Source: Ophiosphaerella korrae (taxonomy: Eukaryota; Ascomycota; Dothideomycetes; Pleosporales; Phaeosphaeriaceae). From it: a stretch of 64,000 nt of DNA. Below, piece after piece: positions 12,981 to 22,933 of this stretch. The stretch spans positions 284,209 through 348,208 of the forward strand of contig JALNQF010000028.1 of NCBI GenBank assembly GCA_028456385.1, written 5' to 3'. The notes below the pieces were generated by a model. The model was not told the origin of the DNA, made no database searches, and saw nothing but the letters and a program-made list of their open reading frames with translations. Numbering within the stretch: position 1 is the first letter of the stretch; every line of letters begins with the position of its first letter. A program made the translations under genes and the position numbers.

Positions 12981-14915
12981 AATTAAGATGAATGGCTAGA
13001 ATTATCAATAAGGTTCTGTAGGGGTGGGTCATTGGAGTGCGTACATATATTCAATAAAAGAGTGGATAGAGGCTTTTGAAGGCCTTCTTGGTAAATGAGT
13101 GGATGGAGACGTGAAGAGTGCCTACCGTGCAGAACCATGATGACTTTGCCCTTCTTTATGTAGGCTGGCCTACCCAAGTCACTGACAGAGCTCCCCTTTC
13201 TGACAGTGTTCTAAAACAGAGCGGCCCGCTGTTGCTAACATTAAGGTGCCGGTTCTAATGCTAGCTGCAGGCCTAGTAGAATCGATGTTTGTTCCACTTC
13301 TGGATATTGCGCTTCTTGTTCTCTCTTTTGGCAGAGGCTACGCCAATCGTCATCTACGGACCTTGTCCATCTCGGCTCGCTTGGAGATCCCCAAGTATTC
13401 CCCCATGTGCATTCGAAGTGTAATCTCCGAGCCCACGTCGTGTGAAGAATTTCAAAAAGGAACCTGCAATGACCAACTCTATAAAATTTGGTCACCTCTA
13501 CCCCAAATTTGATAATCCACTTTGTATGTGCTCTTCACTTAGATGAACTGATAGGCCCGTTGTCGATGGCCGCGGGTTCCTTCTGGCGCTGGAGATGGGA
13601 ACCGAGCGCTGTGGCAGGGCAGGGGTGACCACGTGTTCATGATAGCATGACAACGGTTGCCCCATTGCGATACGTTCCCGAGTTCAGAACCACGCTATGA
13701 AGCTGGCATATTGTGGGCCTTTCCCAGATCCAGGTGAACATTCCGACCCTAAATACCATGTGCTGTCGCCATGTGTCCCTTGTTCAGGGTTTTGAAGTGC
13801 ACGATTAGGAACATGCGGGGCAAACAGCTCGCTACCTGATTAGCGCATTGTGTTATGCACTTAGCAGGCAGCTCGAACTGGAATCGCTAGTAGCAACTCC
13901 TCGCCAATTCGAGGGGTAGACTTCTTGCTTTGAATGATGAACCATCTGATTTCTGTTCACATGGTGACCTCAGAATTAAATGCCCCCTCCATCCATCCAA
14001 CTTCAGAGAGTGTGTTCATCAGGTTGACGAGCATATCCGTACAGCAAAAAAGAACGTCCCAGCGTGCAGTACGTATTTGGCCTTATGTGCTATTGTTGGC
14101 GACTCGTCGACTGTGTCTGCAACGCCTGATCAGTGCATGATAAAGTAGCCGACCATAACTAGTCCTGTTATGCTAGTACTTCTTGCAACGTGTATCATTG
14201 TCGCAATCCCCTCGCTTTTCGAATAGATCTAGGCTTTGGTGCCTGTCTTTGACCCTATTCCGTCGCAGAAGGCCGGGTTAAGAATAGGTGGAACGCGTTT
14301 TAAAGGATGCCAACATATGCTTGCAAGAATGCTACGCCGCCTTCTGCATCCGTCATCGACGCATTCCAAGATTGTGTTTTGCGCCGAGAAGGCTAATTAG
14401 CATTCTCGCTAATGATGGTAAGCGGAACAAAAGGAACAAGACATAGGAGGAGACCAACCTTGGAAGGAACACCTTTTTGGCAGCAAAACGACACCAATTG
14501 AAAGTAATTATCAATTGGGTTGCAATTATCAATCCATACCCTTCTTATCCTTTACATTATCCCTTCCCCTCCCCTTTGCCGGTCTCAGTTAGGCCAGCTA
14601 GTGTGGGAAAGGCCATCTTAGCGACCTGTTGCCGAACCGAGACACCGTCCCTGGATGACCAACAAAATTGTTTTCCAACTAGAGCCCAAGCTGCTATTGG
14701 TCAAATCCATGGAAAACGCGGCCATTGGTTGATCTTACAAGTTACACAACTAGTGACACGGTGACTCGGTTCACTCGGTCCATTCTGTGATGAGCATCAT
14801 TGTAGCTATCAAGGCTTGGGTAAGAAGATAAGAATGTCGGCCATCAAGTCTGATTGAATTTTCATTCTCAAGATTATCGCATCGCACTCACCTTCGCGCG
14901 CGCTTCTCATCACAA
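12981..14915. other. 1.9 kb intergenic region without a supported gene
   Basis: Lies between the divergent GMC and reductase genes. Open stretches reach only about 95 codons (14477-14764) and none has a recognisable domain or plausible splice partner. The sequence is of ordinary composition, with some pyrimidine-rich tracts near 14530-14580. It could hold long promoters or a decayed gene; I cannot support either. Confidence 0.6.
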
Positions 14916-14924
14916 TATAAATTT
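14916..14924 (+). promoter_or_regulatory. Possible TATA box of the medium-chain reductase gene
   Basis: TATAAATTT lies 57 bp upstream of the ATG at 14973. In filamentous fungi a TATA element at this distance is compatible with a short 5' leader. No experimental support. Confidence 0.35.
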
Positions 14925-14972
14925 ACTCACTGCCTGCCAAGCGTCGCTGCTAGACCCGTATTCTCTAGCAAC

Positions 14973-15992
14973 ATGTCTACAATCCCAAACCACCAACGGG
15001 CAATCGTTTTCAACACGAAGACCGACCAGCTGTCCCTCTTTCATTCTGCCCCTGTTCCGCACAACCCCAACGAACTTCTCATCCGCGTCCATAGTACTGC
15101 CATTACAAATGGGGAGCTGACATGGGGACCTATGTTAAACTGGGGTGACGAACATATTCCCTGCTATGATGTCAGTGGCACTGTAGTTGCCCTGCCAGAC
15201 AAATCAAACAAATTCAACATGGGGGATAAGATTTATGGTCGCGTGTTGGCAGATCGAGAAGGCACGGCCAGGGAGTATGCCACGATTTTAATATCAGAAG
15301 CTGCGATTGTACCAAAAGGACTCGATATGCTAGAGGCAGCGAGCGTGCCTATGAGTGCGCATACGGCATGGCAAGCGCTTTTTGAAAAAGGACTATTGAC
15401 CGGCTCGTGGACATTGACATCGGTACCCCATGTCAATGATGCTGGCGAGGCGGTGATCGGGCAAGCAAAGGGGAAACGCGTCTTGATCTTGGGAGCGGCG
15501 GGAGGAGTTGGGCTAATGGCGGTTCAATTTGCAAGGCTGGCTGGAGCCCATGTCGCTGGGACAGCTAGTGGAAAGAATGAAGACTACCTGAAAACTTTGG
15601 GCATCGATGAGGTTATCGATTACACCAAGCTTAGCATGCAGCAGTATATTGCATCCGGAAATTCGAAATTCGACGTGGTCTTTGATTGTGTTGGTGGCAA
15701 GTCGATGCTTGACGGCTGGCATGCTGTAGCTGAGCAAGGGGCCTATATTTCCGTAGTCCCAGGATTCAAAGAGCCTGCAAACGGCAAGCCGGCTGGTGTG
15801 CGAAGTACATGGTTTGTCATGGAGCCAAGAAGTGACGAGCTGGACAGGATAGGTAAGTTTTTCGAAAAGGGGTTATTGAAGGCGACTGTGGATTCTGTGT
15901 GGAGTATGGAGGATTATGGAAGGGCTTTTCAAAAGACGGCGAGCGGCCATGCCAGGGGAAAAGTGGTTTTCAAGGTGTCAGATGAGCAGTAG
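14973..15992 (+). CDS. Zinc-independent medium-chain dehydrogenase/reductase (quinone-oxidoreductase-like)
   Basis: Single-exon gene, 339 residues. The N-terminal GroES-like domain (NELLIRVHSTAITNGELTWG, HIPCYDVSGTVVAL, GDKIYGRV) is followed by a Rossmann fold with the NADPH motif VLILGAAGGVGLMAVQFARL (GAAGGVG at 174-180) and FDVVFDCVGG. The catalytic-zinc Cys/His set of alcohol dehydrogenases is absent, which points to the quinone reductase or enoyl reductase branch of the superfamily, with NADPH as likely cofactor. The C-terminus (DYGRAFQKTASGHARGKVVFKV) is the usual family end, so the protein looks complete. No signal peptide; probably cytosolic. The physiological substrate is unknown. A nearby GMC oxidoreductase is divergent, 2 kb away, and need not be related in function. 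Confidence 0.87.
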   Translation: MSTIPNHQRAIVFNTKTDQLSLFHSAPVPHNPNELLIRVHSTAITNGELTWGPMLNWGDEHIPCYDVSGTVVALPDKSNKFNMGDKIYGRVLADREGTAREYATILISEAAIVPKGLDMLEAASVPMSAHTAWQALFEKGLLTGSWTLTSVPHVNDAGEAVIGQAKGKRVLILGAAGGVGLMAVQFARLAGAHVAGTASGKNEDYLKTLGIDEVIDYTKLSMQQYIASGNSKFDVVFDCVGGKSMLDGWHAVAEQGAYISVVPGFKEPANGKPAGVRSTWFVMEPRSDELDRIGKFFEKGLLKATVDSVWSMEDYGRAFQKTASGHARGKVVFKVSDEQ

Positions 15993-16101
15993 CACAGACT
16001 GAAGGGTTGGCGTGAAGTTGCAAAATATGTTTGTCTGTTGCGTGTGTTGAAGCACAACAGTCATTGTACGTTAGCCTTACTTTCCCTCCCTTTCCATACA
16101 C

Positions 16102-16657
16102 TCATGCATCGTCGGTAAAAGCAGCATACTCTTCTTTGCTCATCAGTTTACCTGATGGCTCTTCCGAAACGGTTATTCGGGCAATCCATGCACCGCCCTC
16201 TGGGTCCTTATTGATATTGGCTGGTTTCTCCTCGAGTGCCGAGTTGACCTCTGCTACTGTTCCGCTGACGGGTGTGAGGATGTCCGAGGCAGACTTGACT
16301 GATTCGACGGCGCCAATTGCATCGCCTTCACTGATATCCATGTCCGTCTCTGGGAGCTCAATGTAGACGACGTCGCCTAGGGCTTTGGCAGCATATTCGG
16401 AGATGCCTAGAGTGCCTGGGGGCGTGACTAGAGTTAGTGCAAGGGCGATGTGCATAAAGTGGCAACGCACATGTCTTGCCGTCTGACGACATTTCAATCC
16501 ACTCATGGTCCTCAGTGTACTTTTTGGCCTTGATTGCGGCAGATGCCGAGAATAGCCGGGCCTGCGATTGCGCTCTGGGGCGCACAAATGTTGGCCGCCG
16601 TGAGGAGGCATAGGTCAATTGGCGGGCGGCACGGGCAACAGAACACCGGGCGGCCAT
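16102..16657 (-). CDS. GCV3: Glycine cleavage system H protein, mitochondrial
   Basis: Lipoyl carrier of the mitochondrial glycine decarboxylase complex; it shuttles the aminomethyl group between the P, T and L proteins. Two exons (16657-16471, 16415-16102; intron 16416-16470, GTGCGT..CAG) encode 166 residues. The first 45 or so residues are Arg/Ser/Ala-rich without acids (MAARCSVARAARQLTYASSR), a mitochondrial presequence. The mature protein starts near KKYTEDHEWIEM and has LGISEYAAKALGDVVYIELP and the lipoylation motif VESVKSASDI with the acceptor Lys at residue 103. The C-terminus (PEGGAWIARITV, LMSKEEYAAF) is the standard H-protein end. Intron phase joins Thr-Cys-Thr-Leu correctly. Divergent from the mitoribosomal bS6m gene with 206 bp between starts. 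Confidence 0.95.
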
Positions 16658-16863
16658 TATGTATGCGCGTGAATTTTGTCTGGTAAACAAGACGGGCTGA
16701 ATAGGCGACGAAGCTGAGTCCAGAGGTTTGCTGTGTCGGAGCTGGGAGCTCTGGGAGATATGATGGCGCCAAGCCGCCGGCATCGCGTGCCTTGCCCGAA
16801 AAGCGAACCTTTTCGCGGCGGGAGAGCACGCAGCGGCACATCCAGCTCTACTGGCACGACACA
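16658..16863. promoter_or_regulatory. Bidirectional promoter region between GCV3 and bS6m genes
   Basis: 206 bp separate the two start codons of genes that both encode mitochondrial proteins. Both 5' leaders and promoters must lie inside it. The sequence is moderately GC-rich and has no clear TATA box. Confidence 0.55.
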
Positions 16864-17311
16864 ATGTTGTATGAGATGATAGGCGTGGTGCGTATGCTGC
16901 TGCTCTGCCATTCTATCCGCTGACGCGCCCAACCGCAGGTCCGGCCTGGCCGGCTCTCCGAAGTGAAAGAGTATGTGAATACATGTCCAAAGATAACGTT
17001 TCTACACTCTGACCGTTTCTCTCCCCAGAATCGCCAAAACCGCCGGCACCATCATCCTCTCCCAGCGCGGCGTCGTGCGCGGCTACTCCAACTGGGGCAC
17101 CTTTCTCCTCCCCAAACCAGCCAAGAAGCTGCAGTCCACCCACCACTACGGCCACCACTTCATCATGCGTTTCGACGCCAGTGCCCGAGCACAACACGCT
17201 CTGAGGCGAACTATGAGCCTAGACCCCCGCCTCATCAGGTACTCGGTCGTCAAGATGGGCGAGAAGTTTGAGCATATCAAGGACGTCCAGGGCGTGGCTG
17301 CTTTCAGGTAG
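16864..17311 (+). CDS. MRP17: Mitochondrial small-subunit ribosomal protein bS6m
   Basis: Structural protein of the mitochondrial small ribosomal subunit. Three exons (16864-16887, 16939-16970, 17029-17311) give 112 residues; the first two exons are only 24 and 32 nt. The spliced N-terminus reads MLYEMIGVVRPGRLSEVKEI, which is the beta-1 strand and first helix of the bS6 fold, and AKTAGTIILSQRGVVRGYSN continues it. The C-terminal half (HHFIMRFDASARAQHALRR, DPRLIRYSVVKMG) matches strands 3-4 with the conserved Asp-Pro-Arg-Leu-Ile-Arg. Introns are 51 and 58 bp. Gene finders could miss exons 1-2: the large frame alone lacks a proper start. Yeast counterpart is Mrp17. Convergent with NUP192, 196 bp apart. 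Confidence 0.92.
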
Positions 17312-17507
17312 CCAGCTTGGGCTTGCGAATATGATTTGGTACTTGGGATGGAATTAGCATTGCTTCGGCGTTCAGCAAGACTTTGGGTCACTACAATTAA
17401 ATTCATGCTATACAGTGCTCATGCACACAAACAACCACAAAATACCCCTACCCAAATCCTGCTACTCATCTTCATCGTCATCATGTCCTCCTACATACTC
17501 GCTTCGT

Positions 17508-20500
17508 TTATGAAAACATGTTGGGTCGCGCCTTAGTCAGGCTCGACACATCTTCGAACTGTGTCTGTGTCAGTCTAGGCGGCACGCGCAGACTGGGAGT
17601 ATTGGCACTCTTACCTCTAGAAACCCCGTCACTTCAACCAACACTGTCCAACAATCGACCAGATCGACCAAACTTTCTTGTGTTTCTGCATGCTGACTCG
17701 CACCAACGTTGATACTTCTTTTGAATATAGCCACCATACTGTGCCGGTTCTCCTTCAAGAACTCACGTGCTTGGAAAACTGTCTGATCATTCTGCCGCCC
17801 CCTTGCGATGACCGCTGCATTGATCACTCTCAGTACAGCTAGCATCAGCTCGTAGTACTTCTTTAACGCCTTTGCGTCATCAAACTCAAGCCCAATGTCT
17901 GGATCAACCGAGAATATTTGCGAGTCGCGTATTGACCTGAAGAGCCCCGCGTTGAGCACATATGCCGCCCCGAGCCGGCTTTGGCAGATGCGAATTAGAA
18001 GCGCAAGACTAGCATCATAGTAAGATAGAAGCTCCAAAACTTGTGGAGCCGCAGCAGCTCGAAGCTCCTCGGGAATATGCTTCAAATTATCGACCAGTAC
18101 TCCAACGAAGTTCAGCGCTACAAAGTTCTCAAGAATATACTTTGACTGCTGATGAGCTGCTATTGCTACCATGGAGTTGAGGAGAAGAAGTGCAGATACT
18201 TTGCAGGTGCCTTGACCACCATACGCATCGTCGCATATTGTCTCCAGTAGATGGCCTCCGCAATTCTTGACGGCATCTAGCGTGTGTCGGCCTAGAAGCG
18301 TGTTTGTTTTTGCTTTATTAAATGTGCCGTGAATGTATCGGAAGCTAATTTGATAGCAATATTCCCGAAGCTCGGGGGTTGACACTGGGCAGTAGATACC
18401 TGCAAGTGCTGCACGGAATAACTGAGAAAGTCGGTCATTGGCGAAGTCCCCAGTTTTGTCGAAAACCGTAGAATTAAAATCAATCTTCTGAAAGAGAGCT
18501 TCAGCGAGGCTAGCAAGCTGCAATGCTGTATAAATATCAACACTGTATGCCTGTTCCAGTTTAGGAAGAATGACTTGTATTGTCTGGAGGATAAAGCTTG
18601 TTCGTGATCCATTTTCAAAATCGCAGTTATGCACCGCAACCATTTGAACCTGAACCCATGACTGGAGTATTTCTCGATGGTAGCGAAGTAACAGTGCCCG
18701 GCGGTTCCAGTCGAAGAAGACTGCTAACAGCAGCTCGGTCTCGGCTATCAACTGGGCCTCCATTGCTGATTGTGCATCCAGGCTAGCTCCTGGCACAAGT
18801 GTCCCTTCCTTTCGCCAGTACTTCATCTTCAGTTTCATGACTTGTTCGAGTAAAGGTAATGAATAGAGGAGAACACCTGCTTTTTCTTCTTGGCAAGAGC
18901 TGAGATTGACACCCTCGAAAAAGCGGTGTTGGTCAGGCAGTGAACGCTCTGGGTAGACAAACTCGATGAAATCAAAGAGGTCAAAGATGTCTGGATTAGA
19001 TATGGGTTCCTCGCCAGGTTGGATGGTGCTGCCAAGTAGAAGAGATTGAATTCTCGACCTCATCGTCGGCATACTCTCCTTTACCGTAAGGCGCAACTCT
19101 CTTGACTCGTAATCCAGGAAGGCAGCGCGTCGCTGGAGGAAGTCCTGAAGAGCCTGTGCTGGCGCTCCGGCGAAAAACTCCGAATAGTCGCCAGTCGTCA
19201 CCTCTAGTGCTTGTGCCAGCGATACACCGTCCCACAGCACGTCGAGTGTTACGCCGAGTAGACGTGGCGCTTCAACAAACAGCAACTCGTTCTCGCGAAG
19301 CTCCTCCATGACAATAGCACTTGTCAATGGTGAGCGCCATAGTTTCTGTAAAAGATCCCAGCAGCGTGTCTTGAGTGTTGATCTCCATGCCAGGAACTGG
19401 TACCCATCGTTGTCAGGATACTCCACCCCTAATAAGAGTATGGCATGAAAAAGTGATTGACCATTAGCCCACAGACTGTCTTCTGCAATATGTACTGTGT
19501 TGCCACCACAGGAGAAGCCTAGGAGGATATGGGCAATGGTTGGTCTGAGTGATACTGTAGCTAGGCAGCTATTGAGGAAGTCGAGAACGCGTAATTTGAC
19601 AGTGTACCCAGGCGCATTGGTTTCACTCTCAAGTTCTTCCAGACTAAATTTCATCAGGCCTGACAGAGACCGACCTATTCGCTCAGCTTCATTGTCTTTT
19701 TCTAGGATTCCAACGATTTTGCTTCTGCCTAATCGTTGGCCAAAGCCAGCCGGGGAAACTGCAAGTTTCCGAGAAGATGCCATCTTTTCTAGCAGCTCTA
19801 GCGACGCAACAGTTAAAGCCTCGTGGCCGGTGCCACAATAGAGGCCAAGATCTACAATGACCTGCAGATTATTGAGGATAGCATCTTCGAACGAAGCAAG
19901 AGAAAGATTTGACACAGGATGATGCTGGAAAGAAGGTTGTTGTTTGAGAACCGGCCTGACAATGTCAAGATACGTTGCTTGCAATTTCATGACCTGGTCC
20001 ATGACCTCAATACTCAGCATCAGGGATTGCACCAATGGTGAATCTGGCGATGCTGCATCCACCTCAGTCACGTCGTGATGCGATGCAGCAAAAAGTGCCT
20101 TCAACACCTTGTCATTAAATAGCCATTCCATAACTCGCGTAAAGGGATGAAGAGAGACGTAGGCAGCCAGAGAAGAGGGATCAATGACTGCATCGACAGG
20201 TATACTAGACTTGTTCGCGAAAACAACAAGGTTCTCGTTGAAAGTAGAGAGGCATGTAACCATAAAGCTCAGACAGGTCCATCTCATAACATTACGTTGT
20301 AACGGGTCGGGAATTTCCGAAGAGCGCTCTGCAAAGACTTGTTGCATAACAAAGTCGATGTAGCTCTCTATGCCTGGTATTCGTCGTGATGATCCAAGGC
20401 CTTCTGGGAATGGTAGACTGTCGTTCAATCCGTCATTTTCCGGATATGGCTCTACAAGCGCATGAAGTAGGCGGACAAATGCAACCGATTCATCGTAGTC

Positions 20501-22649
20501 ATCTGCTAGAGTACGCCAGAAATCGTCTCGTGGGACCGCTCCAATTGTAGTATTTGGCTTGGAGCCCGCATAGAAACCGTTGACAGCCCATTCGTCAAGT
20601 ACATTCCACATTGCGCTAGCACGAAAGACATTTTTGCCAACAAGTAGAGCTGAGAGAGCATCATATGCAGATGCGCGAAGTCCACTCTCAACTTTATCTG
20701 TAGCGAGACCAACGCACATATCAGCAAAATCATATTCTTTGAGATCGAGTACCCAATTCCGCGCAGCCGCGCTTTGTCGACACACGTGCGCTAACAGACG
20801 CAAGTAGCTTTGAAGCATAGTGGCGCTTTCAGGCTCCACGATCTGGTCGACAGGGTTCTGTGCGGGTGTGTAGACTCCGTTTTGTATCGCCTTTCTCGGC
20901 TCACGAATATCTTTCCTGAACTCGATCAACTCATTAAAAATGTGGGTGTAGCTAAGCGATGTCGTTCGTCGAATTTTGCCTGACGCAGAGGCACCCTCTT
21001 CCATCAGAAACCTGTGTGCTGAGTCTGCGTTCACCTCTCCAGTTGATATGGCCCGTAGCATTTCACAGAACGTTGCAATACGAGGGGTTGGCTGTCGCTT
21101 TGCTGCCCACTGTAGAAAGCCGTACAAGTTACTCTCCTTATCGGACCAGAAGTCCTCTGCAGCGTCAGGGGATCCATCGAAGGCATATGCTACTATTACC
21201 ATGAATCTTTCAAGATGCATGGGGTACTCTCCAGCAGATTGCTGAAAGTGGAGTTGCAGTCGTCTTCGCTGATCGTCCTCTTCGACCTTGAGTCTGCGGA
21301 GCGTGTCTGGCATATTTGTGATGAACGAATCTACAAACGTTTGCAATTGTTCCATGATTAGAACCTTGAAGAAGTCTTCGGGTACCGTTGTGTCTGCACT
21401 TAGGACGGCGGTATCCTGCAGTAGCATTGACAACATGCTCGTCTTTTGTGGATCGTACCAACGCGTTGGGCGCACATCTTGACTGAAAGACAACATAAAA
21501 TGGAAAGCCCCATCGTCGAGTGCTTTGAGGAAAGTATCTGATCGAACAGTAGCTTCACCTTCAAAGTCAATATTTTGCAAGGCAGGATCCTGGGTGTTTG
21601 GATCAACGTATCGGCCGCTATATTCAGCTAGCCACCAAGTCAAGGTTGCAGCATGTAAGTTCCTGAGGGCCCAGTTGTCGCTCTCGCGTCCAGCTATGAG
21701 TTGATCATGCAGCTTACGCGCGTCTTTCAAGACGACGTTTGTTTCGGCGGCTGCCCAAGCTGTGAGACGAAGCAGAATGGGAATATAGTGGATCGTGATA
21801 AGATCGTGTTTGTCGAGTGTCTTTGCACGCGCAAGCAAAGAATGGTAGTTATCGAGATTGGCGTAGCCTGCTTTGATCATGTGTGTGCATATCGCAGCCA
21901 GGTTTTCATGCTGCCTGGTAAGACTCTGTCGCTGGAAAGTCATAATCTCAACAAAGCCCGGCAGGGGTACCTGCCCAACCACCTGTGTGCTCTGGACGCG
22001 CTCGGCGATGACCTGCAGCCATCGCTCTATCGACTCCATGGTGGTCAAGCACTTGATCCAAAAGCCGTACGCGTTTGTCAGGTTGGTTGTCTCGTTGACG
22101 CCGACAATGTATTGCACTGCTAGTGGCAGCATATCCACGGGAGCGACATCGGCATCTCCACCATCCAGGGCTGTCCTCATCAAGATGCGCAGGCAAAGGA
22201 GGACATACTCGCGGCGGCGGTGAAAGCGGATCACGGCCGTCTGCAGCTGCGAGCGGTCCAGCTCCTGGGCCTCGCTTTGAGCGCCTAAGAAAAGAGCGGC
22301 CGCATCCAGCTCATCGAGGTTGAGCGCTTCAGATAGCTCGAGCGTTTGCTGTTTGAAATCTTCGTTGATCTCGTACTCGTCGTCGCCAATGGTGATCTTG
22401 CCTAGCGGGGGTTGGTCAGCAGGCTCTCGCGGCGGTCGTGATATAGGCCTTGTGCAGGCGCATACCTGCGTTCAACGTCTGCCTACTCGCGTCATTCTTG
22501 GGCTTCTTGTCCAGCAGCGCCTTGAACTCCCCGAGATGGTTTTCCAAGCTGTTCTTCAAGCGGTCCAGCACGGGTAGCTGTAGATCAATGTGCGCGCATA
22601 GGTCGCGATGCAGGCCTTGGAGGGCGGCGAGGCTATCTTGTTCAGCCAT
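17508..22649 (-). CDS. NUP192: Nucleoporin Nup192 (Nup205 family), inner ring of the nuclear pore
   Basis: Large alpha-helical scaffold nucleoporin that anchors the inner ring and binds Nic96 and the channel nucleoporins. Three exons (22649-22466, 22401-17615, 17564-17508) give 1675 residues, almost the length of yeast Nup192 (1683). The start MAEQDSLAALQGLHRDLCAH and the segment after intron 1 (GKITIGDDEYEINEDFKQQT, then LNLDELDAAALFLGAQ) are the typical family N-terminus. The remainder is one long frame of helical repeats with no catalytic motif, as expected. The last exon is only 57 nt: the main frame would otherwise stop at 17570, but a GTAAGA donor at 17614 and a CTGACACAG acceptor end at 17565 give the C-terminus TQFEDVSSLTKARPNMFS. 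A second AG six nt downstream is an alternative. Head to head with TEL1. Confidence 0.9.
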
Positions 22650-22933
22650 GGGAGCGTGGTGTTGTCGAATTGGGCATCGTGTTCGGTTGGTGTTTTCTTT
22701 CTTTCTGGAGGAGACATGGGCGGAAGCTTGAGCTTGACGCGCTGGAGCCTTGGCACTCCCGTCATAGCTCCGCAACCACCATCGGCGAGCAAGCAGAAGC
22801 AGCAAGTGAAGGAGAGGTGGATAGAAAGAGAGCGCGCGTACTAGCCACTGCGCCGTCACCTCATGAGAAGCTGAAACAATACCGGGCTGCGTCACGCCCT
22901 CACTATCAACACCCTCGTGGCACGGCAGCAAGC
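22650..22933. promoter_or_regulatory. Divergent promoter region between NUP192 and TEL1
   Basis: 284 bp separate the start codons of two very large genes. A frame open through this region on the plus strand (from 22670) runs into TEL1 exon 1 but has no domain signature and is treated as leader sequence. No TATA box seen. Confidence 0.5.

Noticed and set aside
10940..15992. GMC oxidoreductase plus medium-chain reductase as part of a secondary-metabolite cluster
   Set aside because: No core synthase (PKS, NRPS, terpene), transporter or Zn2Cys6 regulator nearby, and 2 kb of non-coding DNA separates them.
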